From Chitinophagaceae bacterium DXS (GTDB lineage Bacteria; Bacteroidota; Bacteroidia; Chitinophagales; Chitinophagaceae): DNA of 64,000 nt. The stretch's first letter is position 1, and every line of letters begins with the position of its first letter. The notes beneath the pieces are model-generated. The model was not told the DNA's origin, made no database searches, and worked only from the letters and a program-made list of their open reading frames with translations. Shown one piece after another: positions 1 to 9,300 of this stretch. The DNA is taken from contig CP128386.1 in the NCBI GenBank assembly GCA_030345135.1, forward strand, positions 2,877,677-2,941,676. Direction: 5' to 3'. The position numbers were made by a program, and so were the translations under genes.

Positions 1-3000
1 CTTTTCTTGCTTCTCAGGCGCAATGCCAATTCCCGTATCACTTATTTTAATCTCAGCCAAAGCTTCTTTCCCAGTATGATTCACATTTACCTCAACCTGT
101 ACTTTTCCTCTTTCAGGAGTAAACTTGAAAGCATTGGAAAGCAGGTTAAACAATATCCGTTCGATCTTATCATGATCGAAAGATGTATTTAAGTGATTGC
201 AGTTAGATGTATAGCTGAACTGGATATTTTTATTTTCGGCGAGATCTGTAAAAGAATATGATACCTCTCGGATGAATTTCGCAAGATCACCTTTTGTGGC
301 ATGAAGCTTCAATTCGTGAACCTCCATCTTTCTAAAATCAAGCAGTTGATTTACCAGGTTCAACACCCTTCGCGCATTTCTATGAATGAGCTGAAATTGT
401 TTCCGCTGATCATCACTGCTTGACTGATTGATGATTTTTTCCAGCGGCGTTAAGATCAGTGAAAGCGGTGTTCTGAACTCATGACTCACATTTGTGAAGA
501 ATTTTATCTTCATCATATCCAGTTCATGCAAACGTTGCGCTTCTTTTTTCTGTTGCTGAAGCTCAAAACGCATTTTGGCGCGTTGCATATCGAGTCTGCG
601 CGCGAACCAGAAAATGGTCACTGCTATAATAAAGTAAAGCAGGTATGCCAGCGGTGTTTTCCAGAAAGGCGGCAATATTTTTATCTTGAGTTTTAAGCCC
701 TGGTCGTTCCAGACGCCGTCATCATTTGCAGCTTTTACCTGGAATGTATATTCACCGGGATCAAGATTGGTATACGTCGCCCTTCTTGTTTTTCCATCAG
801 TCGTCAGCCACTCGCTGTTAAAACCATCCAGTTTATATGCGTAAGTATTTTTATCTGCATTGACATAACTCAATGCGGCAAAGTCGATAGAGAATACATT
901 TTCATTGTACTTCAATTCTATTTCATTTGTCTCAGCTATTGCGTTGGATAGTATGATGTGCTTATTGAATTTTTCTCCAACACGTACGCTCTCATTAAAC
1001 AACTGAAACCCGGTGAGTACGATGGAAGGCTTATTTGTATTACGCGAAATACTTGCCGGCTGAATAATGTTAAAACCATTAGGGCCACCAAACATCAGTT
1101 CCTCTTCCCTTGTTTTAAAAGCTGCATTATTATTGAAGATGCGTGATTGCAGACCGTCTTTTTCATCGTAATTCTTACAGACAAGTGTAAATAAGCCGTT
1201 CTTTTCAGTTGCGGCTATTTTAGAGATACCGGTTGGTGTGCTGACCCAAAAATTATGCGTGCTGTCCTGCAAAAGTGTAAGTACATTGTTATCCGGTAAA
1301 CCATCTTTAGTTGTGAAAGATTGAAAGGTTTGTTTTGAAGGGTTAAACACATTCAACCCATCTCTGGTACCAACCCACATATTCCCTTTGAGATCCTTTC
1401 TAACGAAAGTAACATTGTCGTTACTCAGTTTGTTAGCAGCACTGGAATAATGGGCAATTTTTCCTGTTTTTTTATCGAGCACATCAACACCATATGCTGT
1501 GCCCACCCAAATATTTCCGGCACCATCTTCCGTAATTGACGACACAAAATTGGAACCAGCCAAAACCGCTTTATGGTGATAAAAAACTTTTTTTGATTCG
1601 TCGAATTTGTCAAACCCATTCCCCAACGTGCCGATCCAAAGTGTATTTGAGCTATCTTCAAAAATGTCCCATATCCTATCGTCTGCAATAGTCGTTGAAT
1701 CCTTTTCGTTATGCTTGTAGTGAATGAACTTATTGCCATCAAAGCAATCGAGTCCGCCGTAGTAAGATCCGATCCACACTCGTTGTTTATGGTCAATCCA
1801 AAGGCTTACGATTATATCATTGCCAATAGAATTCTTGTTATTGGGCTGATGCCTGTATCTTGTATAGGTATTGTTTTTACGGTTAAAGTATATTAAGCCA
1901 CCACCGTTAGTGCCAATCCAAAGATTCCCATTGCTATCTTCAGCAAACCTGTTGACATCATCAAAAGGCAAACTGGCAGCATCATACGGATTATGCTTAT
2001 ACAGCGCAAACTTTGCTTTGTTTTCTGTATAATAGCTGATGCCTTTTTTGTAGGTGCCCACCCATATAATACCAAGATCATCTTTGTATAATGAATAAAT
2101 GCTGTTTTCCGCAAGCGTTTTATTGTTCTCTTCTTTTGAAGTAAGAACCGTTAGCTGAAAATTGTTTTTGTTGATGATGTTAACCCCGCCATGATCCGTA
2201 CCTATCCAGATTTTTCCATTATTGTCCTGTATAACTGAGCTGATGATATTATTGTTGAGCAGGCCGTTTTCTTTTGTAAGCTGCCTGGCTTCCGCTGCAA
2301 AAACAGGATAATAAAAAACACCCAGCGCACTGGTTGGTATGTACAACCACGCATCATCTTTATTGTCGACAAATAGATTGTATGTGTAGGTTTTTGTACC
2401 GACAAATTTGCTGAGGGCAGTTGTCCGAAAACTTATGCGAAGTGAATGATTATCCAGCTTTTCCAATAAGCCATTGGTATGAATGAGCACAATATTTCCG
2501 TGGCTGTCTTTTTGCGCATCCGTTATTGGGCTTGCATCTGGTGAAAACGCATCGCTGTCGATGTGTGTAACTTTTGATATTTTGCCGGCGCTGTAACGAA
2601 ACACGCCATCATTCGCGTAGACAAACCAAAAATCCCCATTGGTTTTAATTATTGTCGTCAGGTTGTATGCAGGAAGTCCCAGCGACTGCAAAAAAGAACT
2701 TCCATTCAGAAATTGTTCTTTGGCAGGATCGTAAATACTGTAACCGTTGCGCGTGAGAATAAACATCCGGTTTGCCGGCGCTTCGGTAATCCTGAGAATA
2801 TAATCGTCGATAAGTGATAACGAATCCTGTGAGTTATGACGAAAAATTTTGAAGGTATAGCCATCATAGCGACTTAAGCCTGACAACGTTCCAAACCAAA
2901 GAAATCCCCTGGGATCCTTATAAGTACAATTAACCTGGTTTTGAGATAAACCATCAAAGACACTGAGTTGTGAGAATGGATAATCGTTTTGCTGACCGTG

Positions 3001-3078
3001 TGAAACAAATGCTGCACAGATGCATAAAATAAGCAGAAGCGCGCGGTGCAGTTTTTTCCTGATCAGTTTTGGCGTCAT
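1..3078 (-). CDS. Two-component propeller sensor histidine kinase (HTCS-like), C-terminus cut by window edge
   Basis: Reading the minus strand from ATG at 3078 gives one open frame through base 1 (1026 codons, no stop), so the C-terminus lies outside the window. After a hydrophobic signal segment the protein opens with FSQLSVFDGLSQNQVN and RGFLWFGTLSGLSRYDG, the signature of two-component regulator propeller repeats, which continue to about base 950. A Y_Y_Y-type domain follows (AYKLDGFNSEWL, about 790-850), then one membrane helix (about 600-670). The H-box FFTNVSHEFRTPL has its phospho-acceptor His codon at 481-483. The N-box NLLSNAFKFTP and G1 motif DTGIGI lie just inside the edge. The family senses sugars or other ligands in the periplasm and signals across the inner membrane. 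Whether it is a hybrid with a receiver and AraC domain cannot be seen here. Its target is unknown; the SusC/D locus is 40 kb away. Confidence 0.93.
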   Translation of the reverse strand, partial: MTPKLIRKKLHRALLLILCICAAFVSHGQQNDYPFSQLSVFDGLSQNQVNCTYKDPRGFLWFGTLSGLSRYDGYTFKIFRHNSQDSLSLIDDYILRITEAPANRMFILTRNGYSIYDPAKEQFLNGSSFLQSLGLPAYNLTTIIKTNGDFWFVYANDGVFRYSAGKISKVTHIDSDAFSPDASPITDAQKDSHGNIVLIHTNGLLEKLDNHSLRISFRTTALSKFVGTKTYTYNLFVDNKDDAWLYIPTSALGVFYYPVFAAEARQLTKENGLLNNNIISSVIQDNNGKIWIGTDHGGVNIINKNNFQLTVLTSKEENNKTLAENSIYSLYKDDLGIIWVGTYKKGISYYTENKAKFALYKHNPYDAASLPFDDVNRFAEDSNGNLWIGTNGGGLIYFNRKNNTYTRYRHQPNNKNSIGNDIIVSLWIDHKQRVWIGSYYGGLDCFDGNKFIHYKHNEKDSTTIADDRIWDIFEDSSNTLWIGTLGNGFDKFDESKKVFYHHKAVLAGSNFVSSITEDGAGNIWVGTAYGVDVLDKKTGKIAHYSSAANKLSNDNVTFVRKDLKGNMWVGTRDGLNVFNPSKQTFQSFTTKDGLPDNNVLTLLQDSTHNFWVSTPTGISKIAATEKNGLFTLVCKNYDEKDGLQSRIFNNNAAFKTREEELMFGGPNGFNIIQPASISRNTNKPSIVLTGFQLFNESVRVGEKFNKHIILSNAIAETNEIELKYNENVFSIDFAALSYVNADKNTYAYKLDGFNSEWLTTDGKTRRATYTNLDPGEYTFQVKAANDDGVWNDQGLKLKIKILPPFWKTPLAYLLYFIIAVTIFWFARRLDMQRAKMRFELQQQKKEAQRLHELDMMKIKFFTNVSHEFRTPLSLILTPLEKIINQSSSDDQRKQFQLIHRNARRVLNLVNQLLDFRKMEVHELKLHATKGDLAKFIREVSYSFTDLAENKNIQFSYTSNCNHLNTSFDHDKIERILFNLLSNAFKFTPERGKVQVEVNVNHTGKEALAEIKISDTGIGIAPEKQEK

Positions 3079-3229
3079 ACGGAAGCAGTACAATAGTTTA
3101 ATAGCTAAGCAACTGCTCCAAAAATAGGGATTAAGCACGATTTACGAAGCTTAAAACATCGTAAATCGTACCTAATTCCCTGTTACTTTAATCTGGTAAG
3201 TCTGGAATGCCGCGGTCTCTAAAACATCG

Positions 3230-3262
3230 TACCCGCCCGAACGTGCCGTCGGTACGGGCGGG
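3230..3262. repeat. GC-rich inverted repeat between hisB and the sensor kinase
   Basis: The arms CCCGCCCG and CGGGCGGG pair perfectly around a 13-16 base loop, in an AT-rich spacer flanked by repeats of the word CATCGTA (about 3150-3290). On the minus strand it lies just after the hisB stop, but no T-run follows, so it is a weak candidate for an intrinsic terminator. It may instead be a dispersed intergenic repeat. Confidence 0.5.
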
Positions 3263-3280
3263 CATCTAACATCGTACATT

Positions 3281-4453
3281 CTAAAGCACTCCTTTCGTGC
3301 TTGGCAAATAATTGCTCAGCGGGTCTCTTTTCACCGCCATTTTTATCGCTTTTGCAAATGCCTTGAAAATGGCTTCAATCTTATGATGCTCATTTTCACC
3401 GTGGCATTCGATATTGAGGTTGCACTTAGCCGCATCACTGAAGGATTTGAAAAAGTGATGGAACATTTCTGTTGGCATTTCACCGATCTTTTCACGTTTG
3501 AACTCCGTTTTCCAAACCAGCCAGTTTCTTCCTCCAAAATCAATCAACACTTTTGCATCGGCTTCATCCATTGGCAGCGCAAAGCCATAGCGTTCCATGC
3601 CTCTTTTATCTGCGAGCCCCCTGGCAAATGCTTCACCCAGTGCAAGGCCTGTATCTTCGATCGTATGATGCTCGTCAATGTGAAGGTCACCTTTTGTGGT
3701 AATAGCCAGGTCCATTTTGCCGTGGCGGGCAATCTGCTCCAGCATGTGGTCAAAAAAGCCAAGCCCTGTATGAATATCAGCTTTGCCGCTTCCATCAAGG
3801 TTAAGCGAGATCTGGATCTGTGTTTCGTTTGTGTTGCGTTCGTGGGTGACTTTGCGCATGCCGAGTTTCAAAAACTCATAAATATCTTTCCAGTTTTTTG
3901 TTTCCAGCGCGATTACGGGAGACAAAATTTCCGCGTTATTCTTTATTTCTTCGGCGCCGAGCGATTCATCTACCTTTAGCCAGATAGCCTTACAGCCAAG
4001 GTTTTTAGCCAGTTGTACGTCTGTTATCCTGTCACCAATTACAAAAGAATGCTCCAAATCATACATGGCGTTGCTCATGTAGCCGGTAAGCATGCCGGTA
4101 TTTGGTTTGCGGGTTGGCGCATTGTCCTTCGCAAATGTTCTGTCAAAATAAGATGCGGTAAAATGCACTCCTTCATTCTCAAAACTTTTAGCGATGAAGT
4201 TTTGAATTGGCCAAAACGTATTTTCGGGAAAACTGTCAGTGCCTAAGCCATCCTGGTTGCTTACCATCACCAGTTCATAATCCAGTTCTGCCGCAATTTT
4301 TGACATGTAAATAAATACTTCCGGATAAAATTCCAGTTTTTCCCAGCTATCAATCTGGTAAGTTGGAGGGGCCTCTTTAATAAGCGTTCCATCTCTGTCT
4401 ATAAATAATATCCTTTTTCCTTTTACTTGTTCAGTTGACGCTGTAATCGACAT
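3281..4453 (-). CDS. hisB: Bifunctional histidinol-phosphatase / imidazoleglycerol-phosphate dehydratase
   Basis: This cytosolic enzyme of histidine biosynthesis catalyses two steps: dehydration of imidazoleglycerol phosphate and dephosphorylation of histidinol phosphate. The N-terminal HAD phosphatase domain (about residues 10-180) shows FIDRDGT with nucleophile Asp19 and acid/base Asp21. The C-terminal dehydratase domain (about 200-390) shows [32 protein letters not shown] and [11 protein letters not shown], the paired metal-binding His motifs. At 390 residues it has the size of the fused form. It starts only 33 bases after the cytochrome c gene and is separated from hisC by about 2.4 kb, so it may be read with the dehydrogenase/cytochrome pair, with the upstream his genes, or from its own promoter. 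Confidence 0.97.
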   Translation of the reverse strand: MSITASTEQVKGKRILFIDRDGTLIKEAPPTYQIDSWEKLEFYPEVFIYMSKIAAELDYELVMVSNQDGLGTDSFPENTFWPIQNFIAKSFENEGVHFTASYFDRTFAKDNAPTRKPNTGMLTGYMSNAMYDLEHSFVIGDRITDVQLAKNLGCKAIWLKVDESLGAEEIKNNAEILSPVIALETKNWKDIYEFLKLGMRKVTHERNTNETQIQISLNLDGSGKADIHTGLGFFDHMLEQIARHGKMDLAITTKGDLHIDEHHTIEDTGLALGEAFARGLADKRGMERYGFALPMDEADAKVLIDFGGRNWLVWKTEFKREKIGEMPTEMFHHFFKSFSDAAKCNLNIECHGENEHHKIEAIFKAFAKAIKMAVKRDPLSNYLPSTKGVL

Positions 4454-4486
4454 GGCCTTGGTTTATCCTTGGTTTATGAGTGAAAA

Positions 4487-4897
4487 TTACTTTACTGTTG
4501 CCCGCACGGCCTTAACATCAGCCGCTGAAATTGCGGAAGCTTTGTTGCCAAAATTACTGCGAATGTAAGTTAATACGCTTGCCAGTTGTTCATCAGTTAA
4601 AAAATTCTGAGGAGGCATGTTGTTGGAGTAAGTCTGCCCGTCTATCTCCACCTTTTCAGTTGTTCCCTTCAAAACCCATGTTATTAATTTCGTCTTATCT
4701 CCTAAAACGTATGAAGTATTGATCAGCGGTGGATTTAAATTGGGAACGCCATCTCCGTCAGGCTGGTGACAGCTAAGACAATACTGTGTATATATTTCTT
4801 TACCCTTAGGCGCAGCCTTTTTTGCGGTTGTTTTCTGAGCAAATAAACCGGCTACGGTGAACATACCGGCAGCTGCTAATAACAATTTCTTATTCAT
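4487..4897 (-). CDS. Secreted c-type cytochrome (single heme)
   Basis: A 136-residue protein with a Sec signal peptide (MNKKLLLAAAGMFTVAGLFA, cleavage near residue 20) and one heme-binding CxxCH motif in YCLSCHQPDGDGVP at about residue 40. A distal Met ligand candidate is in NNMPPQNFL near residue 93. The length and the sequence LTDEQLASVLTYIRSNFG fit the class I cytochrome c fold (Cytochrome_CBB3 / cytochrome c family). It lies 191 bases behind the predicted PQQ-type sugar dehydrogenase, also exported, so the simplest inference is that it accepts electrons from that enzyme in the periplasm. Direct proof of pairing is not in the sequence. Confidence 0.9.
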   Translation of the reverse strand: MNKKLLLAAAGMFTVAGLFAQKTTAKKAAPKGKEIYTQYCLSCHQPDGDGVPNLNPPLINTSYVLGDKTKLITWVLKGTTEKVEIDGQTYSNNMPPQNFLTDEQLASVLTYIRSNFGNKASAISAADVKAVRATVK

Positions 4898-4995
4898 GTG
4901 TTGTGAGCTATGAGCTGTCAGCTATCAGCCTTCAGCTATTGTTAATTTGTAAAAGCTATGCGTTGTCAGCTATGAGCCTTCAGCGCTTTCAATTG
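4898..4995. repeat. Degenerate AGCTATCAGC-word repeat
   Basis: About 100 bases of near-tandem words (GAGCTATGAGCTGTCAGCTATCAGC, split here by eye into 7-8 base units, recurring at 4956-4984) fill the gap between the dehydrogenase and cytochrome c genes. Related words recur at 6460-6495, 14036-14100, 16112-16145 and 35415-35445. No coding or promoter role is visible. Confidence 0.55.
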
Positions 4996-5088
4996 TTTAA
5001 TTTCAAAACTGATGTTGGATCGATTCAATGAAAAGGACCGCTTTAAAGCAGATCAGCGATCCTTAAATCCTACATCAGCGATCGTCTT

Positions 5089-6414
5089 CTATTTTCCTTT
5101 ATAGACAATCCTGTAAATAGAACCGCCTTTATCATCACTGATGTAAAGTGAACCATCAGGGCCCTGAGCTAGTCCGCAAGGACGATGTTTTGCTTTTGCA
5201 GGAGAAATAAATTCCGGACCGCCGGCAAAATCGTCTGCAAAAATTTCCCATTTGCCACTTGGCTTGCCATCTTTAAACGGAACAAACGCTACCAAATATC
5301 CTTTCTGAGGTTCCGGTGCGCGGTTCCATGAACCATGGAACGCGATGAACGCACCGTTCTTATATTTTGCAGGGAACATATTGCCTGTATAAAACAGCAG
5401 TCCATTAGGTGCTAAGTGGCCAGGAAATGCAACAACCGGATCAATAGCATCTTCACCGCCTGTTTTTTTTCCGTCCCCGCCGTATTCTGGTGCCAGTATT
5501 TTTTTCTGTTGGATCTGATCGTAATAGATATAGGGCCAACCAGCATTGTCACCCTTTTTTACCTGGTACATACATTCAGCCGGAAGCTCGGCACTTTGTT
5601 TAGCATCAAAATATTGACCAAACAAATCATGCAAGCCATCGCGGCCATGTTGCATAACAAATAAGCTATTGGTTGTTGTGTTCCAGTCAAGACCAACCAC
5701 GTTACGTAATCCTGTTGCGTACCGAGCACCGTCTCCATATGTCTGATTAGGCTTGTCGGCTTTAAACTGCCAGATACCCGCTGCAGAATCAAGTATCGGA
5801 CAAGGCTTCATGCCCATTGAACCATTTGTCCTGTCTTTTTCCTGGCAAGAGTTGGAATAAGCTCCGATGTTTACATAAATGTTACCATCGTTATCCAGTG
5901 CTATAGATTTTGATTCATGCTGGTGACGATCCAATAAACCGGTAATTATTTTTTCAGGATTTTCTGGATCAGCAACTTTTCCGTCAGCATCAAGTTTATA
6001 TCGAAACACTTCGGTATTAGAAGAAGCATATAGGTAGCCATTTTTAATAGCAATGCCTGTACCGCCGTAATTGCCAAAGCCTTCTTTGCTTTGAAGCTTG
6101 CCATTATCGCCAACATGCAAAACAAAAATGCCACCACCATTTTTTGTGCCGGAGGTTTTTACATAGATGTCTCCTTTTTCTGTAACAACAATATGTCTTG
6201 CTCCATTAACGCTGTCGGCAACTTTCAATGCACCGAAACCGGCAGGAAGTTTTAATCCCGCGTTGTTTGCATCGGCTTTAACTTCTGCAGCGGGAGCTGA
6301 AGTAGCGGTAGAATCTTTACCGGCGCGTGCATAAGTGGTCGTTATAGCTAGCAGGGCAATAAAAAGCCAATTTGATTTCATCTTGATATTTTTCATCATA
6401 AATGGTTTTAGCAT
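5089..6414 (-). CDS. PQQ-dependent sugar (sorbosone/glucose-type) dehydrogenase, secreted
   Basis: A 441-residue exported beta-propeller. After the start at 6414 there are three further in-frame Met codons; the signal core begins at MKSNWLFIALLAITT, so the real start may be MMKNIKMK or MKSN a few codons downstream. Signature stretches of the soluble PQQ glucose/sorbosone dehydrogenase family are visible: LKLPAGFGALKVAD, GNIYVNIGAYSNSCQEKDR, YATGLRNVVGLDWN, LFVMQHGRDGL, FIAFHGSWNR and a closing GPDGSLYISDDKGGSIYRI. Members oxidise aldoses or sorbosone in the periplasm using PQQ and pass electrons to a cytochrome; a heme protein gene follows directly. The pair sits between hisC and hisB. No PQQ synthesis genes are in the window, so the cofactor and substrate are inferred from the family. 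Confidence 0.85.
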   Translation of the reverse strand: MLKPFMMKNIKMKSNWLFIALLAITTTYARAGKDSTATSAPAAEVKADANNAGLKLPAGFGALKVADSVNGARHIVVTEKGDIYVKTSGTKNGGGIFVLHVGDNGKLQSKEGFGNYGGTGIAIKNGYLYASSNTEVFRYKLDADGKVADPENPEKIITGLLDRHQHESKSIALDNDGNIYVNIGAYSNSCQEKDRTNGSMGMKPCPILDSAAGIWQFKADKPNQTYGDGARYATGLRNVVGLDWNTTTNSLFVMQHGRDGLHDLFGQYFDAKQSAELPAECMYQVKKGDNAGWPYIYYDQIQQKKILAPEYGGDGKKTGGEDAIDPVVAFPGHLAPNGLLFYTGNMFPAKYKNGAFIAFHGSWNRAPEPQKGYLVAFVPFKDGKPSGKWEIFADDFAGGPEFISPAKAKHRPCGLAQGPDGSLYISDDKGGSIYRIVYKGK

Positions 6415-6556
6415 GGCTTAAAATTAAATCAAAATGTATCGGCCGCAAAAAAAGCTCGCCAGCTATCAGCTATTAGCAATCAGTTTTCAGCTGTTGTCTC
6501 ATACTAATTTATTCCTGAGTAATAAGAAAACTATTCGGCATGGTCATTTATCAACT

Positions 6557-6792
6557 CAATGTCGTTTGGTTAAGCAGGCATCTTCAATTTTGGGAGATGT
6601 CTCCTATCGTCGACATGACGATCCTGGCTTATCAGAAAAAGTAATCGTCAGCAGCAATAATAACGAGTATATAATAATTTGAAAGTCTGCACCCACATCG
6701 TCACCTCGACGACAGAAGGTCTCCCGAATATTGAACTGATCGTAATACTTTATAAGCGCTTGATATTATCAACTCTCAGCTAAACGACATTG
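6557..6792. repeat. MITE-like nested inverted repeat
   Basis: The outer arms CAATGTCGTTT (6557-6567) and AAACGACATTG (6782-6792) are perfect 11-base inverted repeats. Inside lies a second inverted pair: GGGAGATGTCTCCTATCGTC (from 6592) and, on the other strand, a related copy ending at 6725 that shares GGGAGA, CGTCGA and GACGAT. The unit is about 236 bases, has no plausible gene, and occupies most of the 408-base hisC-dehydrogenase gap. A single related fragment (GTCATCCCGACGTGAGAAAT) is at 42652-42671. Confidence 0.5.
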
Positions 6793-6822
6793 TCAATTAT
6801 CCCTTTTCAATTGTCAATTAGT

Positions 6823-7899
6823 CTACCTTTTCATTTCCACGCTTGCTGCCAGTTCAAACCATTCTGCCAGTGCATCGACCAATACCGTGTTTTCCTGCTC
6901 GGTACCTACAGTGATACGCAAACAATCTTCACACAGTTTTACATTGCTGCGATCTCTAACCACAATGCCTTTTGTCAACAGAAATTCATACACTTTTCTT
7001 GCGTCCTTGATTTTGACGAGCATGAAATTGGCATCTGAAGGATACACGGTTTCAACTGTTGGCATTCTTCCGAATACTTCGCGTAAGGCTTCACGCATGG
7101 CTACAAGCTCATTGATCATGTCATTCACCTGCCCTACTTCTTCCAAAGCTTTCAATGCCAGTTCCTGCGTTACCTGGTTGATATTGTAAGGAGGTTTAAC
7201 CTTGTTCAATATGTCAATAATTTCTTTTGATGCAAAAGCCATACCCAATCTGAGTGCTGCGAGTCCCCATGCTTTGCTGAATGTTTGCATTACAACAAGA
7301 TTCGGATAATCTGCCAGATCCTGAATAAATGAACGCTGGCGTGCGAAGTTGATATAGGCTTCATCAATAACCACCAGTCCGTTAAAATTATTCAGGACGG
7401 TTAAAATATCTTCCCTGTTCAATGAGTTACCCGTAGGGTTATTGGGTGAACAGATCCAGATGATCTTAGTGTTTTCATCTGCAAGATTTTCAAGATGAAT
7501 CAGATCCAGTTGAAAAGTATCCAGCAAGGGAGCTTTCTTTATCTGGACGTCATTAATGTTCGCACTCACTTCATACATGCCGTATGTTGGCGGACAAATA
7601 ATCACATTATCTTTTCCGGGATTACAAAAACTGCGGAACAACAGGTCAATGCATTCATCGCTTCCATTACCAAGGAAGATATGTTCAGTAGCAATTCCTT
7701 TTACTTTGCTAAGCGCCTCTTTAACTTTCTGCTGGTGTGGATCAGGATAGCGGTTGTACCATTTAGGTAATGGCGAGCCAAGGCTGTTTTCATTGGCATC
7801 CAAAAATACACTTGCTTCCCCGCTGAATTCATCCCTTGCGGAAGAGTAGGGAGTTAGTTTTTTGATGTTATCTCTTGTGAGTTTATTTATGTCGAACAT
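6823..7899 (-). CDS. hisC: Histidinol-phosphate aminotransferase
   Basis: This PLP enzyme converts imidazole-acetol phosphate plus glutamate to histidinol phosphate. Class I/II aminotransferase motifs are clear: DANENSLGSPLPKWYNRYPD at about residues 34-53, GNGSDECID at 78-86, ICSPNNPTG at 149-157, VVIDEAYINF at 176-185, and FSKAWGLAALRLG with the PLP-binding lysine at residue 209. I chose the ATG at 7899 (MFDINKLTRDNIKKL) because family members begin near there; an in-frame ATG at 7926 would add nine residues. It is 105 bases behind hisD on the same strand, as expected of one transcript. Confidence 0.95.
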   Translation of the reverse strand: MFDINKLTRDNIKKLTPYSSARDEFSGEASVFLDANENSLGSPLPKWYNRYPDPHQQKVKEALSKVKGIATEHIFLGNGSDECIDLLFRSFCNPGKDNVIICPPTYGMYEVSANINDVQIKKAPLLDTFQLDLIHLENLADENTKIIWICSPNNPTGNSLNREDILTVLNNFNGLVVIDEAYINFARQRSFIQDLADYPNLVVMQTFSKAWGLAALRLGMAFASKEIIDILNKVKPPYNINQVTQELALKALEEVGQVNDMINELVAMREALREVFGRMPTVETVYPSDANFMLVKIKDARKVYEFLLTKGIVVRDRSNVKLCEDCLRITVGTEQENTVLVDALAEWFELAASVEMKR

Positions 7900-8004
7900 G
7901 ATATTGCTTTTAATGTGAATAGTCAATAGTGAATAGTGAAAGGTGCGACATCCCTATATATTCTTTCAGCTTATGCCTCATACCTGAAACCTAATACCTC
8001 AGAG

Positions 8005-9279
8005 CTACTTCATCCTTATCGTCACCGCATTCTTGTGTGCTTCCAGTCCTTCGGCTTCTGCCATTAGTTCAACAGCTTTACCTATTTGATGCAGACCTTC
8101 TTTGGTTAACTTCTGGTAAGTAACTTTTTTCACAAAGCTATCTACGCTAACACCACTGTACATTCTCGCGTAACCATTTGTTGGCAATGTGTGATTGGTA
8201 CCGCTGGCATAATCACCGACACTTTCCGGTGAGTAATTTCCAAGAAAGATAGAACCAGCATTCATTATAAGCTCAGCGATTGCTTCGTCATTTTCACAGC
8301 TTAGAATTAAGTGCTCTGCAGCGTACGTATTTACCAGTTCAACAGCTTCCTGCATATCTTTTGCAATAATGGCTTTGCTGTTTTGCAATGCTTTTTCGGC
8401 AAGCTCTTTTCTGGGTAGAACAGCTAACTGTTTTTTTAGTTCCTGCTGCACATTTTTTACAACTTCTTCAGATGGGCTTACCAGTAACACCTGGCTATCC
8501 GGGCCATGTTCGGCTTGTGACAACAGATCTGCAGCCACAAATGCGGGAACACAACTGTCATCCGCAATTACACATACTTCACTCGGGCCTGCGGGCATGT
8601 CAATCGCAACACCATATTGCTGAACCAGTTGTTTTGCGCAGGTTACATACTGGTTACCAGGACCGAAAATTTTATATGTCTTAGGAATTGAAGCCGTACC
8701 GAAAGCCATGGCAGCTATCGCCTGTACGCCGCCTGTTTTGAACACTTTTGTAATGCCTGTTAGTTGTGCTGCATACAAAATGGCAGGGTGAAGCTTGCCA
8801 TCTTTTCCGGGAGGAGAACATAAAATGATTTCTTTGCAACCGGCCAGTTTAGCTGGAATGGCAAGCATTAAAATAGTAGAAAACAACGGAGCGGAGCCTC
8901 CGGGAATATACAGTCCTACTTTTTCAATGCCGATGCTTTTGCGCCAGCATAAAACCCCCGGCATAGTTTCAATTACTTCCGGAACTGAAAGTTGTTTTTT
9001 GTGGAAAGCAGTAATGTTATTGGCAGCTAATTGAATGGCATTTTTTAAATCATCAGGAAGTGTTGATATTGCTTCATTAATTTCCTGCTGAGATGCTTGT
9101 AACCTATTTATAGCAATCCCGTCAAATTGTTGTGTATAATGGAAAATCGCTTCATCACCCTTTTCTTTCACATCCTGCAGGATCTTTTTAACTGATGCTT
9201 CCAGTTTTGTATTATCCAGTTCCGGTCTTTGTAACAGGCCGGTCCATTGGTCACGTTGTGGACGTACTTGAACGTTCAT
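8005..9279 (-). CDS. hisD: Histidinol dehydrogenase
   Basis: A 424-residue NAD- and zinc-dependent enzyme that oxidises histidinol to histidine in two steps, the last of the pathway. Family blocks are all present: VPGGSAPLFSTILMLAIPA-like motif as LYIPGGSAPLFSTILM, FGPGNQYVTCAKQ, DMPAGPSEVCVIAD, LLSQAEHGPDSQVLL, NTYAAEHLIL and SVGDYASGTNHTLPTNGYAR, which carries zinc and catalytic residues. Its start at 9279 is 21 bases after the hisG stop, so the two are almost certainly co-transcribed and under the hisG leader attenuator. Full length, with no missing blocks. Confidence 0.97.
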   Translation of the reverse strand: MNVQVRPQRDQWTGLLQRPELDNTKLEASVKKILQDVKEKGDEAIFHYTQQFDGIAINRLQASQQEINEAISTLPDDLKNAIQLAANNITAFHKKQLSVPEVIETMPGVLCWRKSIGIEKVGLYIPGGSAPLFSTILMLAIPAKLAGCKEIILCSPPGKDGKLHPAILYAAQLTGITKVFKTGGVQAIAAMAFGTASIPKTYKIFGPGNQYVTCAKQLVQQYGVAIDMPAGPSEVCVIADDSCVPAFVAADLLSQAEHGPDSQVLLVSPSEEVVKNVQQELKKQLAVLPRKELAEKALQNSKAIIAKDMQEAVELVNTYAAEHLILSCENDEAIAELIMNAGSIFLGNYSPESVGDYASGTNHTLPTNGYARMYSGVSVDSFVKKVTYQKLTKEGLHQIGKAVELMAEAEGLEAHKNAVTIRMK

Positions 9280-9300
9280 GGTATGTAAAGCTTTTTACTT

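Noticed and set aside
3383-3979. 198-residue plus-strand frame opposite hisB
   Set aside because: It is the antisense of a well-supported enzyme gene and shows no domain features.
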